A stretch of DNA of 64,000 nucleotides from Solwaraspora sp. WMMD1047. Lineage in GTDB: Bacteria; Actinomycetota; Actinomycetes; Mycobacteriales; Micromonosporaceae. A model generated the notes under the pieces. The model did not search any database, was not told the DNA's origin, and worked only from the letters and a program-made list of their open reading frames with translations. The position numbers and the translations under genes were made by a program. Positions 53,393 to 64,000 of the stretch are shown piece by piece (the first letter of the stretch is position 1; each line of letters opens with the position of its first letter). The stretch lies in assembly GCF_029626155.1 (NCBI RefSeq), contig NZ_JARUBL010000001.1:7406501-7470500 (forward strand), given 5' to 3'.

Positions 53393-55575
53393 CACGAGAT
53401 CCCTGGGACGAATTGGATGAGCAGGTCGATGAGCTTGATGCCGAGGAACGGCACGACGATGCCGCCGAGGCCGTAGACCAGCAGGTTGCGGCCGAGCAGC
53501 TGCGACGCGGCGGCGGGCCGGTAGCGGACACCACGCAGGGCGAGCGGGATCAGCGCGACGATGACGAGCGCGTTGAAGATGACCGCCGACAGGATCGCCG
53601 ACTCCGGACTGGCCAACCGCATGACGTTGAGCGCGTCCAGACTCGGATAGATACCGGCGAACATGGCCGGAATGATCGCGAAGTACTTCGCGATGTCGTT
53701 CGAGATCGAGAAGGTGGTCAGCGCGCCGCGCGTGATCAGCAGTTGCTTGCCGATCTCCACGATCTCGATCAGCTTGGTCGGGTCGGAGTCGAGGTCGACC
53801 ATGTTGCCGGCCTCCTTCGCGGCCGACGTGCCGGTGTTCATCGCCACGCCGACGTCGGCCTGGGCCAGCGCCGGAGCGTCGTTGGTGCCGTCGCCGGTCA
53901 TGGCGACCAGCCGGCCGCCGTCCTGCTCCTTGCGGATCAGGGCGAGCTTGTCCTCCGGGGTCGCCTCGGCGAGGAAGTCGTCCACCCCGGCCTCGTCGGC
54001 GATGGCCTTCGCCGTGCGCGGGTTGTCGCCGGTGATCATCACGGTCCGGATGCCCATCGCGCGCATCTCGTCGAACCGTTCCTTCATGCCCGCCTTGACG
54101 ATGTCCTTGAGGTGGATGACGCCCAGCGCCCGGGCCGGCTCACCGTCGACGTGCTCGGCGACGACGAGGGGGGTTCCGCCGATGCCGCTGATCTCGTCGA
54201 CGATCTGGCCGACCTGCGCGGTGGGGTGGCCGCCGTTGTCGCGTACCCACTTCATCACCGCGGCGGCGGCGCCCTTGCGGATCCGCCGAGTCGGTCCGGC
54301 GGCGCCGGTGGCCGCCGGCGTCAGGTCGACGCCGCTCATTCTGGTCTGCGCGGTGAACGGCACGAACGTGGCGTGCGGGATCAGGCCCGGCTCGCGCTCG
54401 CGCAGGCCGTACTCGTTCTTGGCGAGCACGACGACCGAGCGGCCCTCGGGGGTCTCGTCAGCGAGGCTGGACAGCTGCGCGGCGTCGGCGACGGTGGCCG
54501 CGTCCGCTCCCTCGACCGGGACGAACTCGGCGGCCTGCCGGTTGCCCAGGGTGATGGTGCCGGTCTTGTCAAGCAGCAGCGTGTTGACGTCGCCGGCGGC
54601 CTCCACCGCCCGGCCGCTCATCGCGAGGACGTTGCGCTGCACGAGACGGTCCATGCCGGCGATGCCGATCGCGGACAGCAGCGCCCCGATCGTGGTGGGG
54701 ATCAGGCAGACCAGCAGGGATACCAGGACGATCCCGCTGACGCCCGCATCGGTGATGGCCTGCGTGTCGGGCGCGGCCCCCTGGAAGCCCTTCGAGAAGA
54801 TCGCGAGGGGCTGGAGGGTGACGACGGCCAGCAGGAAGATGATCGTGAGCGCGGCGAGCAGGATGTTCAGCGCGATTTCGTTCGGGGTCTTCTGCCGGTT
54901 GGCACCTTCGACCAGGTTGATCATCCGGTCGATGAAGCTCTCGCCCGGTTTCTGCGTGATCTTGACGATGATCCGGTCGGAGAGGACCTTCGTGCCGCCG
55001 GTCACCGCGCTCCGGTCGCCGCCGGACTCCCGGATCACCGGAGCGGACTCGCCGGTGATGGCCGACTCGTCGACGCTGGCGATGCCCTCGACCACGTCAC
55101 CGTCGCCGGGGATGGTGCCGCCGGCCTCCACCAGGACGATGTCGCCCTGCCTGAGTTCGGGAGCCGGGACGGCCTCCTCCCGGTAGCCGTTGGCCCGCGC
55201 ACCGGGCGTCCAGCCGCGCAGGCGGGTGGCGACGGTGTCCGTCTTCGCCTTGCGCAGCGCGGCGGCCTGCGCCTTGCCCCGGCCCTCGGCGACCGCCTCG
55301 GCCAGGTTGGCGAAGAGCACGGTCAGCCAGAGCCAGACGACGATGGCGATCGCGAAGACGGACGGGTTGATCAGCGCGAGCACGGTGGTGAAGACCGCGC
55401 CGATCTCGACGATCAGCATCACCGGGTTGCGCCACAGGGTGCGCGGGTCGAGCTTGCGCAGGGCGTCGGGGAGCGACCTGATCGTTTGCTTCGGGTCGAG
55501 CAGGCCGCCGCCGACCCGGTCGCCCTTGGTGGCCGGCGTGGAGGTGGTCATGTCCTTCTCTCTCATGATGGTCAC
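53392..55575 (-). CDS. kdpB: Potassium-transporting P-type ATPase subunit KdpB
   Basis: 727 residues from GTG at 55575, GTGA-overlapped with kdpA; ATGs at 55566 and 55551 are alternatives. P-type ATPase core: TGES dephosphorylation loop ([11 protein letters not shown]), phosphorylation site [13 protein letters not shown], hinge [18 protein letters not shown]. It hydrolyses ATP and couples to the KdpA channel to import potassium. Confidence 0.95.
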   Translation of the reverse strand: MTIMREKDMTTSTPATKGDRVGGGLLDPKQTIRSLPDALRKLDPRTLWRNPVMLIVEIGAVFTTVLALINPSVFAIAIVVWLWLTVLFANLAEAVAEGRGKAQAAALRKAKTDTVATRLRGWTPGARANGYREEAVPAPELRQGDIVLVEAGGTIPGDGDVVEGIASVDESAITGESAPVIRESGGDRSAVTGGTKVLSDRIIVKITQKPGESFIDRMINLVEGANRQKTPNEIALNILLAALTIIFLLAVVTLQPLAIFSKGFQGAAPDTQAITDAGVSGIVLVSLLVCLIPTTIGALLSAIGIAGMDRLVQRNVLAMSGRAVEAAGDVNTLLLDKTGTITLGNRQAAEFVPVEGADAATVADAAQLSSLADETPEGRSVVVLAKNEYGLREREPGLIPHATFVPFTAQTRMSGVDLTPAATGAAGPTRRIRKGAAAAVMKWVRDNGGHPTAQVGQIVDEISGIGGTPLVVAEHVDGEPARALGVIHLKDIVKAGMKERFDEMRAMGIRTVMITGDNPRTAKAIADEAGVDDFLAEATPEDKLALIRKEQDGGRLVAMTGDGTNDAPALAQADVGVAMNTGTSAAKEAGNMVDLDSDPTKLIEIVEIGKQLLITRGALTTFSISNDIAKYFAIIPAMFAGIYPSLDALNVMRLASPESAILSAVIFNALVIVALIPLALRGVRYRPAAASQLLGRNLLVYGLGGIVVPFLGIKLIDLLIQFVPGIS

Positions 55576-57227
55576 AGCCCCTCAGCCAGCGGGCCGAGCG
55601 CGAGCGCGGGCAGGAAGGTCAGCGCGACCAGGATCACCGTGACGCCGACGACCATCCCGACGAAGAGCGGGCGGTGGGTCGGCAGGGTGCCCTCGGAGGC
55701 GGGGATGGGTTGCTGGCGGGCCAGCGAGCCGGCCAGGGCCAGCACGAAGATGATCGGCAGGAACCGGCCGAGCAGCATGCACAGGCCCAGCGCGGTGTTC
55801 CACCACGGCGTGCTCACCGTGATGCCGGCGAACGCGGAGCCGTTGTTGTTGCTCGCCGACGTGAAGGCGTAGAGCACCTCGGACATCGCGTGCGGCCCGA
55901 CGTTGAGCGCGGTGGCGTCGTTGCCGGTGGCGAACGCCGCCGCCGAGCCGACCAGCACCAGGGCCGGCGTGATCAGGAAGTACAGCGACGCGAACTTGAT
56001 CTCGCGCGAGCCGATCTTCTTGCCGACGTACTCCGGGGTCCGGCCGACCATCAGGCCGGCGACGAACACGGTGATGACGGCCAGCACCAGCATGCCGTAG
56101 AGGCCGGCACCGACACCACCGGGCGCCACCTCGCCGAGCATCATGTTCACCAGCAACATTCCACCGCCGAGCGCGGTGTACGAGTCGTGGAACGAGTCCA
56201 CCGAACCGGTGGAGGTCAGCGTGGTCGACGACGCGAACATGGCCGAGTTCGACACGTCGAACCGGACCTCCTTGCCCTCCAGCGCGGCACCGACCGCCTG
56301 CGGCACGGTGCCGTCCCCGGCCAGCTCGAACACGTTCGTCACGGCGATGCTGGCGATCGCCAGGACCGCCATGACCGCGGCGATCGCGTAGCCCTGCCGG
56401 ACCTGTCCGACCATCCGGCCGAAGACCCGGGGCAGGCTGAACGGGATCACCAGGAGCAGGAAGATCTCCACCCAGTTCGTCCACGCCGTCGGGTTCTCGA
56501 ACGGGTGGGCGCTGTTGACGTTGTAGAAGCCGCCGCCGTTCGTACCAAGGTCCTTGATCGCCTCCTGGCTGGCCACCGGACCTCCGGTGATCGTCTGGGA
56601 CCCCCCGGTCAGCGTGGTGATCTCGGTGCCCGTCGACAGGTTCTGCACCGCGCCGCCGATCATCAGCACGATCGCGCCGAGCACCGAGATCGGCAGCAGG
56701 ATCCGCAGCGTGATCCGGGTCAGGTCGACCCAGAAGTTGCCCAGGTCACCGGTGCGGCTGCGGGTGAAACCGCGCACCAGTGCCACCGCGACGGCGACAC
56801 CGACGGCGGCGGAGACGAAGTTCTGCACCGCCAGCCCGGCCATCTGCACCAGGTGCCCCATCGTCGACTCACCCGAGTACCACTGCCAGTTCGTGTTGGT
56901 CACGAACGACACCGCCGTGTTCCACGCACCGTGGGTGATCACCGGGTCGAACCCGAGCGACAGCCACAGGTGGTTCTGCAGTCGCATGAACCCGTACAGG
57001 AACAGGATGGAGACGGCGGAGAAGGCGAGCACGCTGCGGGCGTACACGCCCCAGGACTGCCCGGCGGCCGGGTCGACCCCGACCAGGCGGTAGATGCCCC
57101 GCTCGACGCGGGACTGCCGCCCGCCGGAGACCACGCGGTACATGAGGTCGCCGAACGGTTTGTGGACGGCGACCAGGGCCACCGCGAGTGAGAGGATGAA
57201 CAGCACACCGGCTGTCGTGACCGTCAT
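55572..57227 (-). CDS. kdpA: Potassium-transporting ATPase subunit KdpA
   Basis: 551 residues from ATG at 57227, sharing a base with the kdpF stop (TGATG). Ten membrane segments with the four pore loops of the SKT superfamily (for example [34 protein letters not shown] and [10 protein letters not shown]). It forms the potassium-selective pore of the Kdp pump. Confidence 0.95.
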   Translation of the reverse strand: MTVTTAGVLFILSLAVALVAVHKPFGDLMYRVVSGGRQSRVERGIYRLVGVDPAAGQSWGVYARSVLAFSAVSILFLYGFMRLQNHLWLSLGFDPVITHGAWNTAVSFVTNTNWQWYSGESTMGHLVQMAGLAVQNFVSAAVGVAVAVALVRGFTRSRTGDLGNFWVDLTRITLRILLPISVLGAIVLMIGGAVQNLSTGTEITTLTGGSQTITGGPVASQEAIKDLGTNGGGFYNVNSAHPFENPTAWTNWVEIFLLLVIPFSLPRVFGRMVGQVRQGYAIAAVMAVLAIASIAVTNVFELAGDGTVPQAVGAALEGKEVRFDVSNSAMFASSTTLTSTGSVDSFHDSYTALGGGMLLVNMMLGEVAPGGVGAGLYGMLVLAVITVFVAGLMVGRTPEYVGKKIGSREIKFASLYFLITPALVLVGSAAAFATGNDATALNVGPHAMSEVLYAFTSASNNNGSAFAGITVSTPWWNTALGLCMLLGRFLPIIFVLALAGSLARQQPIPASEGTLPTHRPLFVGMVVGVTVILVALTFLPALALGPLAEGL

Positions 57228-57316
57228 CAGAACCGCTCCGGGAACAGCAGGGCGACCACCAGGAACACGGCCAGGCCGGCCGCCAGCACCACACCGATCG
57301 CGTTGACCGCGCTCAC
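57227..57316 (-). CDS. kdpF: KdpF small membrane subunit
   Basis: 29 residues from GTG at 57316: [20 protein letters not shown] then [10 protein letters not shown] single membrane helix with the conserved FPERF end of KdpF, which stabilises the KdpABC complex in the membrane. Stop overlaps the kdpA ATG; start overlaps the preceding small gene as GTGA. Confidence 0.9.
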   Translation of the reverse strand: MSAVNAIGVVLAAGLAVFLVVALLFPERF

Positions 57317-57396
57317 AGCTTCTCCACACCCCTCACCACGAGGGCGAGCGCCGCGAACAGCGCCACCGTCAACACCACGAACACCACGTCAGACAC
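57313..57396 (-). CDS. 27-residue membrane peptide at the head of the kdp operon
   Basis: GTG at 57396 with AGGAG five bases upstream; reads [20 protein letters not shown] then VRGVEKL and stops in a GTGA overlap with kdpF. One predicted membrane helix with a basic C-terminal tail. The tight coupling on both sides argues that it is translated. It could be a second KdpF-like subunit or a leader that couples translation. I do not recognise a named family. Confidence 0.65.
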   Translation of the reverse strand: MSDVVFVVLTVALFAALALVVRGVEKL

Positions 57397-57547
57397 GCTG
57401 ACTCCTCATGTACCGGACTCGTTCGTCGCGGACGCCTACCGGCCGCGCCGGGCCAATCACAACGCCACCGGTCCCGCGATGACAGGGGTCATAACGCGAC
57501 CATCACGGCGATCAGGCGCTTTTTAACGCCCCTTTCACGGCGCGCAC

Positions 57548-57597
57548 TTGACCGCTCAGTCAAACCGGGGCAAGCTTGTTGACCGTACGGTCAACAA
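57548..57597. promoter_or_regulatory. Two TetR operators upstream of the TetR gene
   Basis: TTGACCGCTCAGTCAA (57548-57563) and TTGACCGTACGGTCAA (57579-57594). The second is the core of a perfect 22-bp palindrome, 57576-57597. The site starts are 31 bases apart, about three helical turns, and lie just before the TetR start at 57612. A third copy precedes the redoxin gene. This layout indicates autorepression. Confidence 0.75.
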
Positions 57598-57611
57598 CGG
57601 AGGCGGCGGAG

Positions 57612-58205
57612 ATGGCGCGTGACACCCGGCAGCGGATCGTCGCGGCGGCGCGGGACCTCGTCCACGCGGCGTCGCTGGCCGAGGTCAGCACCGAGGCCGT
57701 GTGCCAGGCGGCCGGGGTGCACAAGGGCAGCCTGTACCACTTCTTCCCGTCGAAGGAGGCGCTCGGGGCGGCGGTGCTGGACTGCAACTGGGCGCTCATG
57801 CGGGAGATGCTCGACGAGGCGTTCGGCGACGACGTGGCACCGCTGGCCCGGATGGACAGATTCGTCGACATGTTCGTGCACCGGCTGGCCGCGATGCGGG
57901 AACTGACTGGCGCCACCCCGGGCTGCCCGCTGGGCGGGCTCGTCGTCGAACTGGCCGGTCACGGTGACGAGTCACCCACCCGGACGGAGCGGGTCCTGCA
58001 CGCGTGGGAGCGGTATTTCGCCGACGCGATCAGCGAAGCCAAGGGGCAGGGGGAACTCGGCGCGGCGGTCGATTCGACCTCGGCCGCGCGGCGGCTCCTC
58101 GCCCACCTGCAAGGGCTCGCGTTGCTGGCCAAGGCGTACGACGACCCCAGACTCATCCTGGACGCCAAGCGGGACTTCCGACTACTGCTCGGCGCCGCGG
58201 ACTGA
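57612..58205 (+). CDS. TetR-family transcriptional regulator
   Basis: 197 residues from ATG at 57612 (GGCGGAG upstream). N-terminal TetR DNA-binding domain: RQRIVAAARDLVHAASLAEV, QAAGVHKGSLYHFFPSKEAL. The C-terminal part carries the TetR_C_6/YfiR-like region ATPGCPLGGLVVELAGH, found in regulators that answer small electrophiles or drugs. The operators in its promoter and before the next gene make it the likely repressor of both. Confidence 0.9.
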   Translation: MARDTRQRIVAAARDLVHAASLAEVSTEAVCQAAGVHKGSLYHFFPSKEALGAAVLDCNWALMREMLDEAFGDDVAPLARMDRFVDMFVHRLAAMRELTGATPGCPLGGLVVELAGHGDESPTRTERVLHAWERYFADAISEAKGQGELGAAVDSTSAARRLLAHLQGLALLAKAYDDPRLILDAKRDFRLLLGAAD

Positions 58206-58246
58206 TCCACCGGCAGCGCGGCCGGCACTCTTTCGTATCCCCGAAC

Positions 58247-58262
58247 TTGACCGAACAGTCAA
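58247..58262. promoter_or_regulatory. Third TetR operator, upstream of the redoxin-like gene
   Basis: TTGACCGAACAGTCAA lies 17-32 bases before the start of the gene at 58279. It shares the TTGACCG....GTCAA frame with both sites upstream of the TetR gene, so the same repressor should act here. Confidence 0.75.
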
Positions 58263-58278
58263 CTCAGGAAGGAAACTG

Positions 58279-59097
58279 ATGGCATCAACACTGGACGCGG
58301 GCGCGCGGTACCGGTTCGACCGGTTCGGCACGGCGCTGCTCATCGACGACATGACGTTCGGCCGGGACGCGCCCGGGCCGGGTGACCGGGTGCCGGCCTT
58401 CGACCTCGCCACCGTCGACGGCGGCCGGTTCCGCGACACCGACCTCGGGCCACTGCCCGTGCTGCTGGTGTTCGGCTCGCGGACGTGCCCGGTCACCGAG
58501 AGCTCCGGGCCGGTGCTGCGACGTCTGCACACCGAGTTCGGCGACCGGGTCCGGTTCGTGCTTGTCAACACGCGTGAGGCGCATCCCGGTGACGTGTTCG
58601 GTCAGCCGGCCACGTTCGCCGAGAAGCACCGGCACGCCGTACACCTTCGTGAGCATCACGCTTTTCGCTTCGAGGTAGCCGTCGATGACATCGACGGGCG
58701 GCTGCACCGGGCGATGAGCCCGAAACCGAACTCGGCGTACCTGATCGACCCGGCCGGGACCATCCGCTTCCGCGCTCACTGGGCCAACGACAAGACCGCC
58801 CTGCACACCGCGCTGACCGAGGTCGCCGCCGGGCGGGTCCCGGCTCGCGGCCGCAGTCGCGCCATGCTCGGGCCGCTCATGCGCGCCGTCGGCCACCTGC
58901 CGGGCGTCGTGCGGTTTGCCGGCCGACGGGTCGAGCGCGACGTGTGGCTCGCCGCGCCACCCCTCGCGGCGCTCGGGCGGCTGTCCCGGCTGTTCGGCCG
59001 GCTCCCGGCGGACCTTCGTGGACCCGCCGCCGCGGGCCTCCTCGCACTGGCCGCCGGAGCAGCGGTCACCCTCCTGATGCTGCTCCCGAGCCGGTGA
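58279..59097 (+). CDS. Deiodinase-like thioredoxin-fold protein with C-terminal membrane anchor
   Basis: 272 residues from ATG at 58279 (AGGAAGG upstream). The N-terminal 170 residues are thioredoxin-like with VLLVFGSRTCPVTESSGPVL, closely matching the active-site strand of iodothyronine deiodinases (FGSxTUPPF) with Cys where the animal enzymes have selenocysteine. EKHRHAVHLREHHAF and NSAYLIDPAGTIRFR complete the fold. The C-terminus ends in a hydrophobic anchor (AAAGLLALAAGAAVTLLMLL). The substrate is unknown; reduction or detoxification of a halogenated or peroxidic compound is plausible. The TetR operator before it suggests induction by its substrate. Confidence 0.7.
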   Translation: MASTLDAGARYRFDRFGTALLIDDMTFGRDAPGPGDRVPAFDLATVDGGRFRDTDLGPLPVLLVFGSRTCPVTESSGPVLRRLHTEFGDRVRFVLVNTREAHPGDVFGQPATFAEKHRHAVHLREHHAFRFEVAVDDIDGRLHRAMSPKPNSAYLIDPAGTIRFRAHWANDKTALHTALTEVAAGRVPARGRSRAMLGPLMRAVGHLPGVVRFAGRRVERDVWLAAPPLAALGRLSRLFGRLPADLRGPAAAGLLALAAGAAVTLLMLLPSR

Positions 59098-59249
59098 CCG
59101 CGGCGGTGCCGGACCAGTATCCGGGAGCACGGCGTGCTGGGAAATCCGCGCAGCCACCCGAACTGGTCGGGGCGATCGAGGTCGCGGAACTGGCCCCGCA
59201 CGGCCACCCCGGCCTCTTCCTGCCACAGCGACCGGGAGTAGGGGCCGGG

Positions 59250-60278
59250 TCAGCGGCTGTACGCCGCCGAGAGGCCCCGCAACAGTTGCCGCCGCCCGAA
59301 CAGGTAGAGGGCGAGCACCGGCACCGTGGAGATCAGCACGGCCGCGAAGAGGCCGGGTACGTCGGTGCCGTACTGGCTCTGGAACGCCCACAGGCCGAGC
59401 GGCACCACCCGCTGGTCCTCGCTCTGGGTCAGCACCAGCGGGAAAATGAAGCCGTTCCAGGCGTTCAGTCCGCTGAAGATGCCCACGGTGACAAGCGCCG
59501 GCCGGGCCGACGGGAGCACCAGCTTGAAGAAGACGGAGACGGTGTCCGCACCGTCCATGATCATCGCTTCGTAGTGGTCCTTCGAGATGTCCCGCAGGTG
59601 GCTGGTGAGCACGATGATCGCCATCGGCAGCGAGAACGCCACCGTCGGCAGGATGATCGCGGTCAGCGCGTCGTACAGGTGCAGCCGCGTGATGATCAGG
59701 TAGATCGGGATGATCACCGCCTGGGCCGGGATGGCGAGCCCGAACAGGAAGACCGCGAAGGCCAGCCGCACCGACCGGCTGCGGCTGCGGACGATGCTGT
59801 ACGCCGCGGGCACGGCGAGCAGCAGCACCCCGGCGACGGTGGCCACCGTGACGATGGCGCTGTTCAGCAGGAACCGCCCGAAGCCGAGATCGATCAACTG
59901 CCGGTAGTTCTCGAAGGTGAGCGCCGAGGGCAGACGCAGCGCCCCCTCGGTCACGTACGCCTCCGAGGTGCGCAGGCTGGTGATGGCGATGAAGTAGATC
60001 GGCACCGCGACCACGATCAGCCAGAGGGTGGCCCCGATGTTCGCCAGCCAGGTCCGGCCGCGGTGCAGACCGTCCTCGAACTGGTCACCCGACCGGCCAC
60101 TGGGGTGATGGTGCCGGCCGTGCCGGGCCACCTGGCCGCGCAGGTACGGCCCGGTGCGGAAGTCACCGATGACGGAGGCCCGCCCGGCGGTGGATCGGCT
60201 GACGTCGGAACGGCTGGTGGCGGATCGGCTGGCGGTGACGGGGTACTGGTGTCGGGCCGACAGTTGGCGGTCGGTCAC
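59250..60278 (-). CDS. Carbohydrate ABC transporter permease (MalG type)
   Basis: 342 residues from GTG at 60278, GTGA-overlapped with the partner permease. Six membrane helices with the MalG-type EAA motif HYEAMIMDGADTVSVFFKLVLP. The N-terminal 70 residues before the first helix are hydrophilic and unusual for the family, so translation could begin later. Works with the genes at 60275 and 61156. Confidence 0.85.
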   Translation of the reverse strand: MTDRQLSARHQYPVTASRSATSRSDVSRSTAGRASVIGDFRTGPYLRGQVARHGRHHHPSGRSGDQFEDGLHRGRTWLANIGATLWLIVVAVPIYFIAITSLRTSEAYVTEGALRLPSALTFENYRQLIDLGFGRFLLNSAIVTVATVAGVLLLAVPAAYSIVRSRSRSVRLAFAVFLFGLAIPAQAVIIPIYLIITRLHLYDALTAIILPTVAFSLPMAIIVLTSHLRDISKDHYEAMIMDGADTVSVFFKLVLPSARPALVTVGIFSGLNAWNGFIFPLVLTQSEDQRVVPLGLWAFQSQYGTDVPGLFAAVLISTVPVLALYLFGRRQLLRGLSAAYSR

Positions 60279-61159
60279 AGGAATCCCTCCCGGTCACTCG
60301 TCATCCGGTGGTAGCCGGTCGACCAGACGATCACCACGGAGAGCACCGTGCCGACCGCGACCAGCAGGACGGCCAGCGTGCTGGCGAAGCCCATGTCGAA
60401 GCCGACGAAGCCCTTGACGTACATGTGCAGCGGCAGCACCCGGGTGGCCGTACCCGGTCCGCCGTTGGTGAGCAGCAGGATCGACTCGAAGTAGGTGAGC
60501 GAGCCCACCACGATGAGGACCGAGGAGGCGATGGCCGTGTTGCGCAGTTGCGGCAGCGTGATGGCGAGGAACTGCCGGATGGTGCTGGCGCCGGCCAGCT
60601 CGGCGGATTCGTACATGCTGCGCGGGATCTGCCGGGCCGCCGCCTGGTACAGCAGGGCGTGGAACGGGATGAACTGCCAGGCGATCACGAACGCGACCGC
60701 GTACAGCGCCAGGTCGGGCGAGCCGAGGATGTTGGTGTCCAACGCTCCCCACCAGTCGCCCAGGCTGGCGATCGGCCCGAAGTTCGGGTCGAGCAGCGAG
60801 GACCAGATCAGCGCGATGGCGGTGGTGGAGAGCAGCAGCGGCAGGAAGAAGATCGTCGCGAGCAGCGCCCGGCCCCGCTGCCGACCGGCGGTCCAGACGC
60901 CGAGCAGCAGCGCCACCGGGGCCTGGAAGAGCCAGCACAGCAGGGTGAGCAGGAAGGTGACCTTCACCCCGTTGAGGGCGTCGACGTCCTGCGGGAGTGC
61001 CCGCCAGTTCTCCAGCCCGGCCCAGGTCGGTTCGCCGAGCCCGTTCCACTCGGTCATGCTCAGGTAGAGCACGATCAGGATGGGCAGGATGCCGAAGCCG
61101 ACGAAGAAGATGGTCGCCGGAGCGGCCCAGATGAAGCCGGGCCGCTGCGAGCGCTTCAC
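60275..61159 (-). CDS. Carbohydrate ABC transporter permease (MalF type)
   Basis: 294 residues from ATG at 61159 (ATGA overlap with the binding-protein gene). Six helices and the EAA loop SMYESAELAGASTIRQFLAI. Lacks the long MalF periplasmic insertion, as usual in actinobacterial sugar systems. No ATPase gene is present; such systems share an MsiK-type ATPase encoded elsewhere. Confidence 0.85.
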   Translation of the reverse strand: MKRSQRPGFIWAAPATIFFVGFGILPILIVLYLSMTEWNGLGEPTWAGLENWRALPQDVDALNGVKVTFLLTLLCWLFQAPVALLLGVWTAGRQRGRALLATIFFLPLLLSTTAIALIWSSLLDPNFGPIASLGDWWGALDTNILGSPDLALYAVAFVIAWQFIPFHALLYQAAARQIPRSMYESAELAGASTIRQFLAITLPQLRNTAIASSVLIVVGSLTYFESILLLTNGGPGTATRVLPLHMYVKGFVGFDMGFASTLAVLLVAVGTVLSVVIVWSTGYHRMTSDREGFL

Positions 61160-62460
61160 TTCGCCTTCTCCATCGCCGAGACGAACTCCTCGGGAGTGAT
61201 GTCGGAGAGGAACAGCTTCTGCAGGTTGGTGAGGAGTTCGGCACTGACCGAGGGGGTCAGCGCCTGGTCCCAGGACTGGGTGAAGGCGGGTGCCGCGCCG
61301 ACCAGTTCGTACGTGAAGATCGCGAACTCGGCGTTCTGGCTGCTGGAGAGCTGGTCCTCGACGTCGCGAACCGCCGGCACCTGGCCGGCTTCGACCAGGT
61401 CGGTCACGTACGGCTTCGAGGCGAGCGTGCGGACCAGGAAGTCGACCGCTTCGGCCCGGTAGACCGACTTGGCGGAGACCGAGAAGTAGTTGCTCGGGTT
61501 CCCGACCACGTTGCGTGGGTCGCCCGCGCCGTTGGCGATGGAGGGGAAGGGCGACCAGCCGAGGTGCCCGGCGGCGACGAAGTCCGGATTGTTGCTGAGC
61601 TGGTTGCCGTACTCCCAGCTGCCCATCAGGAACATCGCGGCCTTGCCGGTGGCGAAGATCTTCGACGCGCCGGTGTTGTCGTAGTTGATGGTCGCGAAGT
61701 TGTTGCCGAAGGCGCCGCGTTCAGCCAGCTCCTGGCACATCCGCAGGGCCTCCAGCATGGCCGGGTCGCGCCAGCCGCCGGGTATCCCCTCGGCGATCAC
61801 GGCGAACTTGTCCGGGCCGCCGATCCGGTCGAGCAGGTACTCCAGATACATCAGCTCGGTCCAGCCCTGCAGTCCGGGCAGGGCGATGGGGGTGATGTCC
61901 CGGGCTTTGAACTCGTCGATCAGGCGGAGCAGGTCGTCGTAGGTCTCCGGCGGCTGCAGTCCGGCGTCGGCGAAGACCTTCTTGTTGTGGAACAGCACGA
62001 CCGGCTGGATGCCGTTCATCGGCAGTCCGTACTGCCGGCCGTTCACCTTGCCCACGTCGATGACGCTGGGCAGGAAGGCGTTCGCGACCTCCGGGTTGCC
62101 GCGCATCGCCTCGGAGAGGTCGACGACCTCCCCGGCGTCCACGAACTGGGCGAGGTTGCCGCCGCCCCAGTTGAAGAAGACGTCCGGGGCGTTCGGCGAG
62201 CCCATCGAGATCTGCAGCTTCTGCTTGTAGTTGTCGTTCACGTAGGTCAGCAGCTCGGCCTCGATCGACGAGCCGGCGTTGAAGTCGTCGATGCCGCTGC
62301 GGATCACGGGTTCGTTCTGCGGATCCTGGAGGGCCCAGACCCGGATGATGCCGTCTCGGCCGGCGCCGGGGCCGGCGGTGCCGCAGCCGGCGGTGACGAC
62401 AAGGGCGGCGCTGAGCAGGGCAGCGAGAAAGGCTCGCCGGTCGGTGCTGGGAAGGTCCAT
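61156..62460 (-). CDS. Carbohydrate ABC transporter substrate-binding lipoprotein
   Basis: 434 residues from ATG at 62460. Signal peptide with twin-arginine-like TDRRAFLAALL and a lipobox-like VTAGC. Family 1 sugar-binding protein: FNWGGGNLAQFVDAG, YGLPMNGIQPVVLFHNKKVF and FATGKAAMFLMGSWEYG. Divergent from a secreted xylanase gene, so xylo-oligosaccharides are a likely substrate. This is inference from context. Confidence 0.85.
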   Translation of the reverse strand: MDLPSTDRRAFLAALLSAALVVTAGCGTAGPGAGRDGIIRVWALQDPQNEPVIRSGIDDFNAGSSIEAELLTYVNDNYKQKLQISMGSPNAPDVFFNWGGGNLAQFVDAGEVVDLSEAMRGNPEVANAFLPSVIDVGKVNGRQYGLPMNGIQPVVLFHNKKVFADAGLQPPETYDDLLRLIDEFKARDITPIALPGLQGWTELMYLEYLLDRIGGPDKFAVIAEGIPGGWRDPAMLEALRMCQELAERGAFGNNFATINYDNTGASKIFATGKAAMFLMGSWEYGNQLSNNPDFVAAGHLGWSPFPSIANGAGDPRNVVGNPSNYFSVSAKSVYRAEAVDFLVRTLASKPYVTDLVEAGQVPAVRDVEDQLSSSQNAEFAIFTYELVGAAPAFTQSWDQALTPSVSAELLTNLQKLFLSDITPEEFVSAMEKAK

Positions 62461-62798
62461 GAGAACGGGAGCAGTCCCTTCGTCACGTTGGGTTCAGGGG
62501 AGGCTTAGTCCAACCGTGATGGTGCGAAAGCGAACCTGTGACCCATGTCGGTCAGGCCAGCATGTCCGATCAGCTTTCGGGAGAAGTGGTGGCGGCGGTT
62601 CGGGGCCAAAGACACCTGCTGCGGGCTGGGAAAACTCAGGTCAGCGGCGATCTTGACAGGTCGTGGCGGGAACGGCGATCGGACGACCGGATGACCGGTA
62701 CCCAACCGCGCGGACTTCGATCGGAAACCAAAGAGACGGTGTACGTAACATTGAATCTTTTCAACCGGATCGCGACGTCGACCGGCGGATTGGAGTCG
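62461..62798. other. Intergenic region between sugar transporter and xylanase
   Basis: About 340 bases carrying the promoter of the sugar transporter on the minus strand. I see no RNA gene or coding sequence; short frames here have no ribosome site. The stretch around 62730-62765 is AT-rich. Confidence 0.4.
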
Positions 62799-63990
<1,192 letters not shown>

Positions 63991-64000
63991 CCCACCGCGT

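Noticed and set aside
52413-53534. Upstream extension of the kdpD frame
   Set aside because: It overlaps kdpC completely and reads as low-complexity Arg/His/Pro; GTG at 52412 with a ribosome site gives the normal KdpD start.
53413-55872. Open frame of about 820 codons antisense to kdpB and kdpA
   Set aside because: Shadow of the pump genes; no ribosome site, no recognisable fold.

Overview
The window is high-GC actinobacterial DNA. Many genes start with GTG and are coupled through GTGA or ATGA overlaps. A secreted family 11 xylanase with a CBM2 domain and a complete kdp operon are also present. A member of the Micromonosporaceae is my best guess from base composition and gene content; this is inference, because no rRNA or other taxonomic marker is present.

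Left flank (1-9.5 kb): a McrBC-type restriction system on the minus strand, with mcrB interrupted by an in-frame amber codon; an unrecognised small gene; a degraded alpha/beta-hydrolase fragment; a tandem pair of secreted ricin-type lectins; and a large SARP/AfsR-type regulator.

Centre (9.5-49.1 kb): a complete phosphinothricin-peptide (bialaphos/phosalacine family) biosynthetic cluster. The minus-strand run 43.2 to 27.5 kb carries, in transcription order, phosphonoacetaldehyde reductase, hydroxyethylphosphonate dioxygenase, PhpE-type dehydrogenase, PEP mutase, phosphonopyruvate decarboxylase, cytidylyltransferase, phosphoglycerate-mutase-like and enolase-like proteins, CPEP phosphonomutase, aldehyde dehydrogenase, radical-SAM P-methylase, phosphinomethylmalate synthase and a stand-alone A-T protein (PhsA type). 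The facing plus-strand operon (43.4-49.1 kb) carries a free condensation domain, an A-T protein and an aconitase-like phosphinomethylmalate isomerase. A second plus-strand block (9.5-23.2 kb) carries an OPT-family transporter, the resistance acetyltransferase pat, a deacetylase (bah type), a thioesterase with a Cys nucleophile, a full Dpp/Opp-type peptide ABC transporter and a T-C-A-T-TE synthetase. Between the arms lie a thioesterase, an ATP-grasp/FemAB-GNAT fusion and an MFS exporter. The chain of enzymes fits the known route from PEP through phosphonoformate and CPEP to N-acetyl-demethylphosphinothricin, then peptide assembly, P-methylation and deacetylation. The isocitrate-dehydrogenase-like and transaminase steps have no gene here; in known producers these are thought to be supplied by primary metabolism.

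What looks new is the assembly and transport part. Adenylation codes read by eye suggest Thr in the last module and a Ser-like residue in the middle one, not Ala-Ala or Ala-Leu. There is a surplus carrier domain, an ATP-grasp/FemAB-like fusion, a Cys thioesterase and peptide-uptake systems. The cluster may therefore make an undescribed phosphinothricin peptide.

Right flank (49.1-64 kb): kdpE-kdpD-kdpC-kdpB-kdpA-kdpF plus a 27-residue membrane peptide ahead of kdpF; a TetR regulator and a deiodinase-like redoxin protein linked by three near-identical 16-bp operators; a sugar ABC transporter; and the xylanase behind a promoter with an overlapping inverted repeat.
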